49,058 nt of DNA from an uncultured Alphaproteobacteria bacterium (GCA_900540425.1 UQFU01000002.1:1-49058); one strand, 5' to 3'. Shown: positions 18,902-28,222, counted from the first letter of the stretch. The notes: a model not told the origin generated them from the sequence alone. A program made the numbers and translations.

Positions 18902-19792
18902 ATGTTTGCAGTCGTAATGGCTTTTCTCGCGCCAATTCTCCATTCCAGCTGCAATCTGTTAGATTCTCATTTTGCCAATAACCTCATCAAAAGCAACAGC
19001 GCGATTATTTTTTATAATTCTCTGACGAATGTCGTGGCCATTCCTTTTTTGCTGCTGTTTGGCCTGCCGCAGCCGATAAGCTGGGAATTGCTTCCTTTTT
19101 TATTGATTATTGCTGCTACCGAAACTTTTTATCTTCTTCCCTACTATCATGCCTTGCGCAAAATTGACACTTCGGTCGCCAGCGCCCTGTTTTCGCTGGC
19201 CAATGTCCTGATACCGGTTCTGGCCTGGTTTTTGGTCGATGAACGGCTCCGCCTTTCGCAGTATTTCGGTTTTGGGGTGATTGTTGCCGCCAGTGTCGTC
19301 TTGAATATTGACAGCCCTCGCCGGATTAAAGTCAATGCCGCTTTCTGGCTGATGTTGATGGTATCGGTTATGCTGGCAGTTCAGTCCGTTTGCTACAAAT
19401 ACGCCATTGAGAATTTGGACTGGGTGACGGCGGTGTTTTATACCCTGGTGCTTTCAACATTGATGAGCTGTGCCTTTCTGCTTCTGCAAAACAGCCGCCG
19501 GAATATTGTGCGGGCATTTCCGGTTTATCGGAAAAACTTTCGTTATTTTTTGCTTAATGAAGTCATCTATCAGGCCGGCGAAATTCCGTCTATGTTTGCC
19601 CTGTCGCTGTTGCCGGTGGTCGCGATTGAGGGCATTAACGCAACCCAGCCGATTTTTGTGCTGCTGTTTGGTGTCTTGCTGCATCGCTTTTACGGTGACC
19701 GTTTCAAAGAAAGCGTGCATCCGCGCCATATTTTGAAAAAACTGTTGTGTTTTGCCTTAATCATTTGGGGCGTTGTTCTGATATTGGCATAA
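18902..19792 (+). CDS. EamA/DMT-superfamily transporter
   Basis: Integral membrane protein with about ten predicted helices across 296 aa, in two homologous five-helix halves as in EamA proteins. The first half carries the typical YYHALRKIDTSVASALFSLANVLIPVLAWFLVDERL and the second repeats the theme with PSMFALSLLPVVAIEGINATQPIFVLLFGVLL. The family exports or imports small metabolites; the substrate cannot be read from sequence. A purine-rich GGAAGGGAG stands about 8 nt before the ATG. It is 20 nt downstream of the LOG gene and likely in the same operon as tgt. The ABC exporter gene that follows has its own promoter. Confidence 0.85.
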   Translation: MFAVVMAFLAPILHSSCNLLDSHFANNLIKSNSAIIFYNSLTNVVAIPFLLLFGLPQPISWELLPFLLIIAATETFYLLPYYHALRKIDTSVASALFSLANVLIPVLAWFLVDERLRLSQYFGFGVIVAASVVLNIDSPRRIKVNAAFWLMLMVSVMLAVQSVCYKYAIENLDWVTAVFYTLVLSTLMSCAFLLLQNSRRNIVRAFPVYRKNFRYFLLNEVIYQAGEIPSMFALSLLPVVAIEGINATQPIFVLLFGVLLHRFYGDRFKESVHPRHILKKLLCFALIIWGVVLILA

Positions 19793-19797
19793 AAGCG

Positions 19798-19826
19798 TTT
19801 ACAACCTTTTGCGGTTTTGCTATACT
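19798..19826 (+). promoter_or_regulatory. Sigma-70 promoter of the ABC exporter
   Basis: TTTACA (19798-19803), 17-nt spacer and TATACT (19821-19826), about 28 nt before the ATG at 19855. It starts 5 nt after the preceding stop codon. Confidence 0.7.
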
Positions 19827-19854
19827 GCCGCGGTATGTGTTAAAGGCGGGTAAA

Positions 19855-21615
19855 ATGACCGATAATGTATTTAAGTTTTTGTGGAAATATCTTTCCAAAT
19901 TGAAATTTTTGTTCTTTGCCGTTCTGTTGTCGGTTATTTTCGGCGAAGCCTGTGTCCGGATTGCGCTTTATTACGCCTCTTTGATTGTTGAGGCGTTGTC
20001 TTCTTCGCAGCCGCATGACGAGGTTTTGCGAGCCGCTTTGGGCTTTGCCGGATTAACGGCGGTCTTCTTGTTTTTAAAAGGGGTCCTGCTTAATGCGGTT
20101 ATCTTTATTGAAGCCCGTTTTCTGCCAAAATACAATACCTATGTTGCCAAAGACCTGTTCAATTATGCGCATAAACACTCTACCGCGTTTTTTGCCGAAG
20201 AAATGGCCGGGAATATTTCCTCCAAAATCAAGACCATTATCGATAACAGCTACTATATTTATTACAATCTGCTCTGGGGGTTTGTCTCGCCGCTGGTTGC
20301 GCTGGTTATCAGTTTTGCCTTTATCTGGAACATCAACTGGGAACTGGGGCTGCTGATGCTGATATTGAATTGCCTGTTGATTGCCCTGATTTATGCCTTG
20401 AGCAAAAAACTTGCCCCTTATTCCGAAACCCGTTCGCGGCTGATGTCCGAAGCCAACGGCGGATTGGTTGACAGTATCACCAATGCCTCGCTGGTCAAAA
20501 ATTTCAGCAATTTTACTTCCGAAAAAAGCCGTTATTTTCGCGAAATGCGCAAGGCTGCCGAAGCCGACCGGATAGAAACCGTTCAGTTCGGCAAGATATT
20601 TTTGACTCAGGGCGTCTGCCGCGCGGTTATGGAAGCGGTTTTTTATGCCCTTCCGATTTGGTATTGGTATCGCGGAGAAATTAACGTCGGTCAGTTTGTG
20701 CTGATTCAAAGCCTGATTGTCACCTTAAGCGGCCTGTACAGTATGCTTTCGATGCAGTTTATGCAGTTTTTCAAACTTTACGGCGGTATCCGCGACGGCT
20801 TAAAACTGCTGTCCCGCCCGCGTGAAGTTGTCGATATGCCCGGAGCCGCGAAATTGAAAATAACCAAAGGCGACATCTGTTTTTCGCATATTGATTACCA
20901 TTATAAGGGGGCTGAACCTTTGTTTGCGGATTTTAACCTGCAAATCGGCGGTGGGGAAAAAGTTGGTCTGGTCGGGCGTTCCGGCTCCGGAAAATCGACG
21001 CTGATCAAACTTCTTTCCCGTTACTACGATTTGCAGGCCGGCGAGATATGCATCGACGGGCAGAATATCGCCAAGGTCACGCAGGATTCTCTCCGCCGTC
21101 AGATTGCCCTGATTCCGCAAGACCCCAGCCTGTTCAACCGGACGATTATGGAAAATATCCGCTACGGCAACCTCAAAGCTTCGGACGAAGAGGTCTATGA
21201 AGCCGCCCGCAAAGCCTATTGCCATGATTTTATTAAGGCGCTGCCCAAAGGTTACGACAGCAAGGTCGGAGAAAGGGGGGTAATGCTTTCCGGCGGCGAG
21301 CGGCAGCGAATAGCCATCGCCCGGGCAATTCTGAAAAATGCTCCGATTCTGATCTTGGACGAAGCGACCTCGGCGCTCGACAGCGAAAGCGAGCGCTATA
21401 TTCAGGAATCATTGCGCAACCTGATGCAGGGCAAAACCGTGATTGCCATTGCTCACCGGCTCTCAACGCTGAAGGAAATGAACAAGCTGGTGGTGATGGA
21501 ACACGGCAAAATCACAGAGCAGGGCAGCCATGCCGTTTTGTTGCGCAAGAAAGGTATTTACAGCAGTTTTTATGATTTGCAGTCTTCCGGCTTTTTGAAA
21601 ATGGAAAATGATTAA
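19855..21615 (+). CDS. ABC exporter, fused membrane and ATPase domains
   Basis: Half-transporter of the MsbA/multidrug exporter type, expected to act as a homodimer in the inner membrane. Residues 1-330 hold six transmembrane helices. The ATPase domain has Walker A GRSGSGKST, Q-loop IPQDPSLF, signature LSGGERQR, Walker B ILILDEATSALD and the H-loop IAHRLST. Length from the ATG at 19855 is 586 aa; a frame opening at 19747 overlaps the previous gene and the promoter and is not used. Nothing identifies the substrate; lipid, peptide and drug export are all possible. It converges with dnaJ. Confidence 0.9.
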   Translation: MTDNVFKFLWKYLSKLKFLFFAVLLSVIFGEACVRIALYYASLIVEALSSSQPHDEVLRAALGFAGLTAVFLFLKGVLLNAVIFIEARFLPKYNTYVAKDLFNYAHKHSTAFFAEEMAGNISSKIKTIIDNSYYIYYNLLWGFVSPLVALVISFAFIWNINWELGLLMLILNCLLIALIYALSKKLAPYSETRSRLMSEANGGLVDSITNASLVKNFSNFTSEKSRYFREMRKAAEADRIETVQFGKIFLTQGVCRAVMEAVFYALPIWYWYRGEINVGQFVLIQSLIVTLSGLYSMLSMQFMQFFKLYGGIRDGLKLLSRPREVVDMPGAAKLKITKGDICFSHIDYHYKGAEPLFADFNLQIGGGEKVGLVGRSGSGKSTLIKLLSRYYDLQAGEICIDGQNIAKVTQDSLRRQIALIPQDPSLFNRTIMENIRYGNLKASDEEVYEAARKAYCHDFIKALPKGYDSKVGERGVMLSGGERQRIAIARAILKNAPILILDEATSALDSESERYIQESLRNLMQGKTVIAIAHRLSTLKEMNKLVVMEHGKITEQGSHAVLLRKKGIYSSFYDLQSSGFLKMEND

Positions 21616-21617
21616 AA

Positions 21618-21657
21618 AAAACAGCAGCTTTGGATTTGCCGCTGCCGTTCTTTTATC
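21618..21657. terminator. Weak hairpin between the ABC exporter and dnaJ
   Basis: CAGCAGC and GCCGCTG can pair with one mismatch around an AT-rich loop, with A-rich and T-rich flanks, between the two convergent stops. Confidence 0.35.
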
Positions 21658-21660
21658 TCC

Positions 21661-22815
21661 TCAAGCCACGGATTTGAACAAATCCTTTATCTTGTCCAAA
21701 AAGCCTTTGCTTTCCGGTTGGCAGCTGTCGTCTTTGCTGATGCTGCGAAATTCCTCCAGCAGCTCTTTCTGCCGGGCAGTCAGGTTAACCGGCGTTTCGA
21801 CCCGCAGCCGGACAAACAAATCGCCGCGGTTTTTGGAGCGCATCACGGTCATTCCCTGATTTTTAAGGCGGATTTGCTGATCGTTTTGCGCACCCGCCGG
21901 TATCGAAAGCTCAATTTTTTCTCCGTCGACCGCCGGAATTTCGAGCTTGCCGCCGAGAGCTGCGCAAGTCATCGAAACCGGAATCTGGACATATAAATTG
22001 GCACCTTCGCGGCTGTAAAGCTTATGCTGCCTGACGCTGATAAAAACATACAAGTCGCCGTTCGGGCCGCCGTGCAGGCCGGCCTCGCCGCCGCCGCCGA
22101 TACGCATCCGGGTATTATCCTCAATTCCGGCCGGTATTTTGACTTTGATGGTTTTTTCTTCGCCGATGACCCCGGCGCCTTTGCACTCTTTACAGGCTTC
22201 TTTAATAATCCGCCCTTTGCCGCGGCATTTGGGACAAGTCGTTTCGACAATAAAGAAACCGCCCTGCTGTTGGCGGATTTTACCGCTGCCATGGCAATCC
22301 GGGCAAATTTCCGGTTCTTTGCCGTCGGCCGTTCCATGTCCGTGACAGGCTTCGCAAACTTTGGTCGAGGGAATTTTAATCTCTTTTTCTACCCCGAAAA
22401 ACGCCTCTTCCAGCGTGATTTCCATATTGTAACGCAAATCCGCCCCGGCTTGCGCATAAGAACGCTGCTGGCCTCGCCCGCCGCCCATAAAATCGGAAAA
22501 TATATTCTCGAAAATATCCGAGAAACCGCCGGCGCCAAAATTGAACTCAAATCCGCCAAACGGATTTCCGCCTCCCATGCCGCCGTTTTTGAATGCATCG
22601 TGCCCATACCGGTCATAAGCTGCCCGTTTTTGCTCGTCTTTCAAAACCTCATAAGCCTCATTAATTTCTTTGAAGTGAAGTTCTGCCTCTTTGTTGCCGG
22701 GGTTGCGGTCGGGGTGATATTTCATTGCCAGCCGCCGGTATGATTTTTTCAGTTCGTCGCCGCTACAGTCTCGGCTGACTTCCAATAGCTCGTAATAGTC
22801 TTTTTCGGTGGTCAT
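21661..22815 (-). CDS. dnaJ: Chaperone protein DnaJ
   Basis: Hsp40 co-chaperone that delivers substrates to DnaK and stimulates its ATPase. The J domain has [10 protein letters not shown] with the essential HPD. It is followed by a Gly/Phe-rich linker (about 75-125) and four zinc-finger repeats ([32 protein letters not shown]), then the C-terminal beta domains. Length is 384 aa, normal type I DnaJ. It is not directly after dnaK; a 1.7-kb AT-rich stretch with two other genes lies between, and dnaJ appears to have its own promoter. A weak purine stretch (GAAGAA) precedes the ATG. Confidence 0.97.
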   Translation of the reverse strand: MTTEKDYYELLEVSRDCSGDELKKSYRRLAMKYHPDRNPGNKEAELHFKEINEAYEVLKDEQKRAAYDRYGHDAFKNGGMGGGNPFGGFEFNFGAGGFSDIFENIFSDFMGGGRGQQRSYAQAGADLRYNMEITLEEAFFGVEKEIKIPSTKVCEACHGHGTADGKEPEICPDCHGSGKIRQQQGGFFIVETTCPKCRGKGRIIKEACKECKGAGVIGEEKTIKVKIPAGIEDNTRMRIGGGGEAGLHGGPNGDLYVFISVRQHKLYSREGANLYVQIPVSMTCAALGGKLEIPAVDGEKIELSIPAGAQNDQQIRLKNQGMTVMRSKNRGDLFVRLRVETPVNLTARQKELLEEFRSISKDDSCQPESKGFLDKIKDLFKSVA

Positions 22816-22853
22816 AATTCTTCAGCTCTGTTATTTTCTTGCAAGTTAATTAG

Positions 22854-22882
22854 TATTTAGGGTTTTGCGTTGGCAAAGTCAA
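22854..22882 (-). promoter_or_regulatory. Candidate promoter of dnaJ
   Basis: On the minus strand TTGACT (22877-22882), 17-nt spacer and TAAATA (22854-22859). The same bases also read CTTG-N17-CCCTAAAT, a fair match to the alphaproteobacterial heat-shock (sigma-32) pattern. It lies about 40 nt before the dnaJ start. Confidence 0.5.
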
Positions 22883-22978
22883 GTTTTTATGCTTAATCCC
22901 TGCAAAATAGGGCTCTTTAATTAATTTTTCAGTTTTTGTGCCTAAACTGATGATAATCTCATTGTCTGGAGCTTGGGA

Positions 22979-23422
22979 ATGAAAAAATTTTTGTTATTGT
23001 TTGTGGGAATTGTTCTGATGAGCGGCGGCTGCTACTTGTTTGCACCAAACCAAGAAGAAAAATTTGTGAATCTGCTTTTTTATAAACCGCTAATTCCCAT
23101 TTCTTCAATAGCCAGAGAAACATATCTAACCCCAAAAAGTTTAAAGTTTTCAAATTCGATTTTATATAAAAAAGGGGATACTCACGCAGACGGTTGGACA
23201 ATACAAAAATGTTTTTTGCAGGAAAATAAACAAGATTATATTGTTTTAAAATGTCGTTTTGATAATCCGGTTACCCATAAAACGCAAACCAGTATCAATA
23301 AGTTTCAAATTTCCGAATGTGTCGAAAACATATATTGTGCAAACTACCGCTGGTTAGTGGAACTGATTGAATATGAACAAAATAATTTAAGAAGAAGTGG
23401 TGAAATTTATGGTATAGAATAG
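22979..23422 (+). CDS. AT-rich putative lipoprotein, unknown function
   Basis: A 147-aa protein starting MKKFLLLFVGIVLMSGGC, a lipoprotein-type signal with Cys at residue 18, preceded by GGAG about 9 nt before the ATG at 22979. The mature part has five further Cys (QKCF, LKCR, SECVENIYC and others) and no domain I recognise. Base composition is clearly more AT-rich than dnaJ and dnaK on either side, matching the lysozyme-like gene that faces it. The two convergent genes sit in what should be the dnaK-dnaJ junction and may have arrived together. Function unknown. Confidence 0.7.
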   Translation: MKKFLLLFVGIVLMSGGCYLFAPNQEEKFVNLLFYKPLIPISSIARETYLTPKSLKFSNSILYKKGDTHADGWTIQKCFLQENKQDYIVLKCRFDNPVTHKTQTSINKFQISECVENIYCANYRWLVELIEYEQNNLRRSGEIYGIE

Positions 23423-23446
23423 GCTGTATTTTACCCCAGCCTATTC
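23417..23446. terminator. Hairpin shared by two convergent AT-rich genes
   Basis: GAATAGGCTG (23417-23426) pairs perfectly with CAGCCTATTC (23437-23446) around a 10-nt loop. It overlaps the lipoprotein stop codon; the flanking T-tract is poor, so the terminator role is likely but not certain. Confidence 0.55.
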
Positions 23447-23454
23447 TGTTAAAA

Positions 23455-24327
23455 TTATTTTTTTAATAAATCAGCAGTCCATCTATTTCTCTCTTCAGAG
23501 ATTCCTTTCCTATGATATTCCGCGAGCATTCCATCTACGGAATTAGAATTTACGGCATTTATGAATTTTTTGAATTGATTATCAAATTTTGTAGCGCCAA
23601 GATTGTATACCATATCTAAAATTGCTAACTGTTTTTCATGATTTAATTCATCATAATTTTTTATTATATTTTTTATAACCGGAATATCTTTTAATACATG
23701 TTCTGTGTGCAAACGTTTTTCTTCTTTTGAATCTATGTATAAATCACTTAAATCCCTAAAGTAGCTCGCCTTATAATTATGTGTATCTGTGGCATTTTTT
23801 TTATTTGCTTTAGTCCAATTTTCTAGCTTATTAAAATTATCTATTTTTTCTTGTTTGGTTGCAATATTGCCGCTTTTCTTACTTCTAAAATTTATTTTGT
23901 CGAAAGTTTCAAAAGTATTAATATTTTCACCCCTTCCAATAGTTTTTATATATTTAGGGTCAAGATAAACATAATTGGGATTTCCCTCACTTTTATAAGC
24001 GTCATCATAGTGTTGATCTATCAGCTTTTGATATTTAGGTAAAAAAGAGGTGTTTGTCTCACCGGGATTTGAAGCCAAATTTGATGTCGGTTGACGATTG
24101 CTTGTTTGCGGTTTATTCTCAGAAGCTGATAACGAATTTGATGAGCTTTTATTAATAAGGCTTTCCCGATTCTCCAACAAATTATTGCTGCTAAAATTAT
24201 AGCTTTTTTTCGCTTTGTCCGCAGAAGATTCATTATCCCTATCCCACTCGTCTTTTTCTTCTTGATAATGTCTTTTTTCTTCGTCTTCGGGGTCATCTTG
24301 AATAATATATTGTATTAAATTAGACAT
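23455..24327 (-). CDS. GH24 (T4 lysozyme-type) domain protein with a disordered N-terminus
   Basis: Residues 1-95 are polar, low complexity and rich in Ser, Asn and Glu, with no signal peptide. Residues 100-290 look like a divergent phage-type lysozyme. E114, D123 and T129 keep exactly the E-x8-D-x5-T spacing of the T4 lysozyme catalytic triad, with TIGRG taking the place of TIGxGH. The C-terminal part carries LAILDMVYNLGATKFDNQF and ERNRWTADLL, matching the family's helical lobe. Predicted role: muramidase acting on peptidoglycan, or a toxin/effector of that fold. The gene is strongly AT-rich with many AAA and TTA codons, unlike dnaK and dnaJ around it, suggesting transfer, perhaps from a prophage. 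No other phage gene is seen. Confidence 0.7.
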   Translation of the reverse strand: MSNLIQYIIQDDPEDEEKRHYQEEKDEWDRDNESSADKAKKSYNFSSNNLLENRESLINKSSSNSLSASENKPQTSNRQPTSNLASNPGETNTSFLPKYQKLIDQHYDDAYKSEGNPNYVYLDPKYIKTIGRGENINTFETFDKINFRSKKSGNIATKQEKIDNFNKLENWTKANKKNATDTHNYKASYFRDLSDLYIDSKEEKRLHTEHVLKDIPVIKNIIKNYDELNHEKQLAILDMVYNLGATKFDNQFKKFINAVNSNSVDGMLAEYHRKGISEERNRWTADLLKK

Positions 24328-24363
24328 TTTTTTATCCTTTCATTTGATTAAAATTTAAAAACA

Positions 24364-24395
24364 AAAAAACCTGAAGAAAATATCTTCAGGTTTTT
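24364..24395. terminator. Bidirectional hairpin upstream of the lysozyme-like gene
   Basis: AAAAACCTGAAGA and TCTTCAGGTTTTT pair around a 4-6-nt loop. It lies about 35 nt upstream of the lysozyme-like start and could stop residual dnaK transcription or act as an attenuator. Confidence 0.7.
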
Positions 24396-24497
24396 AACAT
24401 ACTTGTCCCTCGTGACAGTTAATTTTACACCAAAATGAAAAACAATTTTCAAGTATAAAAAAATGTATTAACAGCTTTAAGTGGTACATGCCTCCGC

Positions 24498-24533
24498 AAA
24501 AAACCCCGGAAACAAATTATTTCCGGGGTTTTT
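24498..24533 (-). terminator. Terminator of dnaK
   Basis: AAACCCCGGAAA (24501-24512) pairs with TTTCCGGGGTTT (24520-24531) around a 7-nt loop, with a T-run on the minus strand. It lies 20 nt past the dnaK stop, so dnaK is not co-transcribed with dnaJ. Confidence 0.9.
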
Positions 24534-24552
24534 GAATTTTCAAACAAGATTG

Positions 24553-26460
24553 TTATTTGACTTCTTCAAAGTCAGCATCAACCACCTTGTCGTCTTTCGG
24601 CTGCTCGCTGGCGGCAGCTTCCGGACCGGCGGCATTGGCAGCTTGCGCGGCCTCGGCCTGCTGTTTATACATTGCCTCGCCGAGTTTGAGAGAAGCCTGC
24701 ATCAAAGCTTCGGTGCGCTCTTTGATGTTGGCGGCATCATCTGCTTCCATCGCCGATTTCAAAGTCTTGATGGCTTCTTCAATCTGCCCTTTGTCGGCGG
24801 CGCTGATCTTATCGCCGTTTTCCTTCAGGGTCTTTTCGGTGGTGTGAATCAGGGCTTCGGCCTGATTGCGAACCTCGACCAACTCTTTTTTCTTCTTGTC
24901 GGCTTCGGCGTTGGCTTCGGCGTCTTTAACCATTTTTTCAATGTCGGCGTCAGACAAACCGCCGGAAGCCTGAATCCGAATGGCCTGTTCTTTGTTGGTT
25001 GCCTTGTCTTTGGCCGATACGTTTACAATACCGTTGGCGTCAATATCAAAAGTAACCTCAATCTGCGGCATGCCGCGCGGTGCCGGCGGAATACCAACCA
25101 AATCAAACTGCCCGAGCAGCTTGTTGTCGGCAGCCATTTCGCGCTCGCCCTGGAAAACGCGGATGGTAACGGCAGTCTGACCGTCATCGGCCGTTGAGAA
25201 AACTTGCGATTTGCGGGTCGGAATTGTCGTGTTGCGATCAATTAACCGGGTGAATACGCCGCCCAGGGTCTCAATACCCAAAGACAGCGGGGTAACGTCT
25301 AGCAGCAAAACGTCTTTAACGTCGCCCATCAAAACGCCGCCCTGAATAGCCGCACCGACGGCAACGACTTCATCGGGGTTAACGCCTTTATGCGGTTCTT
25401 TGCCAAAGATTTCTTTAACTTTTTCCTGAACTTTCGGCATACGGGTCATGCCGCCGACCAAAATGACCTCGCTGATGTCCGCGGCCTTCAGGCCGGCATC
25501 GGCCAAAGCTTTCTTGCAGGGTTCAATCGTGCGGTCAATCAAATCTTCGACCAAAGATTCGAGTTTGGCGCGGGTCAGTTTGATGTTCAGGTGTTTCGGA
25601 CCGGTCGCGTCAGCCGTAATGAACGGCAGGTTGACCTCGGTCTGGGTGGTCGAAGACAATTCAATCTTGGCCTTTTCGGCAGCTTCTTTCAGGCGCTGCA
25701 AAGCCAAACGGTCATTTTTCAGATCAATGCCGGATTCTTTTTTAAATTCTTCAGCTAAGTAGTTGACAATTCTCTGGTCAAAGTCTTCACCGCCGAGGAA
25801 CGTATCCCCGTTTGTAGACTTAACTTCAAAAACGCCGTCGCCGATTTCCAAAATCGAGATATCAAACGTACCGCCGCCCAGGTCATAAACGGCAATCGTC
25901 CCGGACGTTTTCTTGTCCATGCCGTAAGCCAAAGCCGCAGCCGTCGGTTCGTTAATGATACGCAAAACGTCAAGTCCGGCAATTTTGCCTGCGTCCTTGG
26001 TTGCCTGACGCTGGCTGTCGTTAAAGTAAGCCGGAACGGTAATGACGGCCTTCTCAATTTTTTCGCCCAAATAGCTCTCGGCATATTCTTTAATTTTTTG
26101 CAGTACAATCGCTGAAATCTGCGACGGCGCATATTTTTGCCCCTTGACTTCTACCCAGGCATCGCCGTTGTCGCCCGGAATAATTTTAAACGGAACCAGG
26201 CTTTTGTCCTTGGCTACTTCCGGAGAATCATACCGGCGCCCGATTAAACGCTTGATTGCGAACAGCGTATTTTCCGGATTGGTAACGGCCTGACGCTTTG
26301 CCGGAAATCCGACCAGGCGTTCATTATCCGTAAAAGCCACCATCGACGGGGTTGTCCTTGCCCCTTCGGTGTTTTCCAGAACCTTGGCTTCTCCGCCTTC
26401 CATAACGGCAAAGCAGGAGTTTGTCGTACCAAGGTCAATACCAATTACTTTATTGCTCAT
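24553..26460 (-). CDS. dnaK: Molecular chaperone DnaK (Hsp70)
   Basis: ATP-driven chaperone that binds unfolded segments, working with DnaJ and GrpE. The start [23 protein letters not shown] is the phosphate-1 motif. Further landmarks are [21 protein letters not shown], the [16 protein letters not shown] block, [14 protein letters not shown], the linker [19 protein letters not shown], and the substrate-binding beta domain. The lid ends in the typical acidic tail [10 protein letters not shown]. Length is 635 aa. A heat-shock-type promoter is 57-87 nt upstream and a strong terminator follows. The usual dnaJ partner is separated by an inserted AT-rich stretch. Confidence 0.98.
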   Translation of the reverse strand: MSNKVIGIDLGTTNSCFAVMEGGEAKVLENTEGARTTPSMVAFTDNERLVGFPAKRQAVTNPENTLFAIKRLIGRRYDSPEVAKDKSLVPFKIIPGDNGDAWVEVKGQKYAPSQISAIVLQKIKEYAESYLGEKIEKAVITVPAYFNDSQRQATKDAGKIAGLDVLRIINEPTAAALAYGMDKKTSGTIAVYDLGGGTFDISILEIGDGVFEVKSTNGDTFLGGEDFDQRIVNYLAEEFKKESGIDLKNDRLALQRLKEAAEKAKIELSSTTQTEVNLPFITADATGPKHLNIKLTRAKLESLVEDLIDRTIEPCKKALADAGLKAADISEVILVGGMTRMPKVQEKVKEIFGKEPHKGVNPDEVVAVGAAIQGGVLMGDVKDVLLLDVTPLSLGIETLGGVFTRLIDRNTTIPTRKSQVFSTADDGQTAVTIRVFQGEREMAADNKLLGQFDLVGIPPAPRGMPQIEVTFDIDANGIVNVSAKDKATNKEQAIRIQASGGLSDADIEKMVKDAEANAEADKKKKELVEVRNQAEALIHTTEKTLKENGDKISAADKGQIEEAIKTLKSAMEADDAANIKERTEALMQASLKLGEAMYKQQAEAAQAANAAGPEAAASEQPKDDKVVDADFEEVK

Positions 26461-26516
26461 ATTTTATCACCCTTCTTCAATTTTCTAAAAGTGTATCGTT
26501 GTTTATTGCTATACAC

Positions 26517-26547
26517 TTATATAGGTAGGGCAAATTTTAGATGCAAG
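26517..26547 (-). promoter_or_regulatory. Sigma-32 (RpoH) type heat-shock promoter of dnaK
   Basis: On the minus strand CTTG (26544-26547), 18-nt spacer and CCTATATAA (26517-26525). This matches the alphaproteobacterial RpoH pattern (CTTG, then CCTAT-T) rather than sigma-70, and the gene is a standard RpoH target. The leader would be about 50 nt. Confidence 0.7.
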
Positions 26548-26588
26548 CCTTGGAAGAATTTTTTTGAAATTTTTTAATTTTGCGAATG

Positions 26589-28076
26589 TCAGCGGGAAAC
26601 AACCGTATAGCCGTTGTTGCCGTCCACGGCGCTGTTGGCATATCCGAAATCCGTCGAATTCATGGAATGAATGCGGAAAAGCGTTTCGCCTTGTTCAACC
26701 CGGTCGCCGACTTTTTTGAGCAAATCCAGTCCGGCCCCCGGATTCTGCGAAGCCCCGGCCAAAACGCCGATACGGTTAATTCTGGTGTTGTCTATACTCT
26801 CTACATATCCGCTTTCTGCGGCAACAATGTCGCGGGTCAGATGTCCGAGCGTCGGCTGCGGCGCCTTGCCCTGGGCGTGAATAATCCGATTCATGCTTTC
26901 AAGCGCCCGTCCGGAATTTAGAATTTCTTTTGCCACAAAATACCCTTGCCCGCCGCGCAGCTTGGGGTCAAAATCAATAATCCTTCCGGCCAGGAACAAC
27001 GACTTTTCGCGCAAATCCTGCGGAGCGTCATCTTTGTTGCGCAAGACTTTCATCACGTCGCGGGCTTCCAAAACTGCTCCGATGCCGTTGCCAATCGGCT
27101 CACTGCCGTCGGTAATGACCGCATCGACCTCAATCCCCATCTGGTCGCCGACATATTCAATCAGCTTGCGCAACCGCATGGCGTCTTGTGTGCTTTTAAT
27201 GCGCGAATTGGGGCCGACGGGAATATCAATTACCAAATGCGTAATCCCCATGGCAATTTTAATTGCCAGGATAGAAGCAACCAAATGCTGCTGCTGGGTA
27301 ATGCCGATTTGCCGTTCTACCGAAGAAATCAACCGGTTGGCCATGGCAATTTGCAGCCCGCTGTGGCAAACCAGAGCGCCGCGGTTTTCGCGGATAAGCT
27401 TTTTGAGCAACGTCTCGTCCAAATCGACATTGGCCAAAACGCTCATGGTGTCGGCCACCCCCGCGCAGGAACTCAGCGACCGGGAAGCCGTTTTGGGAAT
27501 AGGCAGGCCGTAAGCCGCTACAATCGCGGTAATGATAATATCGGTTTTGTTGCCGGGAATGCCGCCCAGGCAATGATGATCGACCACAATTCCTTCGTTG
27601 TCCCAGTTAATAACCTGGTTTCCGACCAACGCTTCCGTCAGCGCCAGCACTTCCGGCGGCGTCATAAAAGAACCAGAAGCCACCAGAAAAGAGGCAATAT
27701 CCATGTTGGAATAGCGGCGGTTGGCAATATCGGCGATAATTCCGCCATATTCCGCCGGACTGAGAATATTACCGGCAATTTTGCGTTTGATAGAACTGAT
27801 GCTGGGCGGCGGGGGTGTCAGGGCCAGGGTAATGTTGGAGCCTTCAGGCAGGTTAAGAAGGCTGAAAGCTTCCGTATTTAGCGCCAGTTGTTCGGGGCTG
27901 ACCAGATTTTCATCATCGACGATATTTAAAAAGGCGTATATCGGCTTTGCTCCGCCGTGAATTTCTACCTTGGTCATAAATTTGATGTCTTCCAGTTTGT
28001 AGGCAACGCAATCTTTGTGAAGATATGCAATATTTTCATTAAAAGAATTAATCGGTAGATGTTTTAACGTCAGCAT
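26589..28076 (-). CDS. AMP phosphorylase / thymidine phosphorylase-family enzyme
   Basis: Nucleoside or nucleotide phosphorylase of the long DeoA-like type. The roughly 85-residue N-terminal extension before the phosphorylase core is the archaeal AMP-phosphorylase layout. The core reads LGGIPGNKTDIIITAIVAAYGLPIPKTASRSLSSCAGVADTMSVLA, close to the archaeal GGVPGNK...PKTSSRAITS...GTADTMEVL. The C-terminal domain (LTRDIVAAESGYVESIDN) is also present. Expected reaction: phosphorolysis of AMP or a pyrimidine nucleoside to base plus sugar phosphate. Length is 495 aa. The second ATG at 28076 is chosen because AGGA is 6 nt before it but touches the first ATG at 28082. No type III RuBisCO or ribose-1,5-bisphosphate isomerase is seen nearby. 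Confidence 0.82.
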   Translation of the reverse strand: MLTLKHLPINSFNENIAYLHKDCVAYKLEDIKFMTKVEIHGGAKPIYAFLNIVDDENLVSPEQLALNTEAFSLLNLPEGSNITLALTPPPPSISSIKRKIAGNILSPAEYGGIIADIANRRYSNMDIASFLVASGSFMTPPEVLALTEALVGNQVINWDNEGIVVDHHCLGGIPGNKTDIIITAIVAAYGLPIPKTASRSLSSCAGVADTMSVLANVDLDETLLKKLIRENRGALVCHSGLQIAMANRLISSVERQIGITQQQHLVASILAIKIAMGITHLVIDIPVGPNSRIKSTQDAMRLRKLIEYVGDQMGIEVDAVITDGSEPIGNGIGAVLEARDVMKVLRNKDDAPQDLREKSLFLAGRIIDFDPKLRGGQGYFVAKEILNSGRALESMNRIIHAQGKAPQPTLGHLTRDIVAAESGYVESIDNTRINRIGVLAGASQNPGAGLDLLKKVGDRVEQGETLFRIHSMNSTDFGYANSAVDGNNGYTVVSR

Positions 28077-28191
28077 TGCCATTCCTGAAGATTTCTTACA
28101 TTTCCTTAAAATATCATGTTTTTATTTATTATTGGTTAATGCTTTTTCCAGAGAAAACCGGCAGGTCTTTTCAACGGAATATTGTTTTTGC

Positions 28192-28222
28192 AAAAAAAAG
28201 CCTCCCGAAGGAGGTTTTTTTT
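28192..28222 (-). terminator. Terminator of accD
   Basis: CCTCC and GGAGG form a stem closed by a TTCG-type tetraloop, with A and T runs on the two sides. It overlaps the accD stop codon. Confidence 0.9.

Noticed and set aside
24394..24489. A 31-residue open frame between the dnaK terminator and the next hairpin (minus strand)
   Set aside because: The GGAGG is only one base from the ATG, the sequence is AT-rich so short frames are expected by chance, and no family or export signal is seen.
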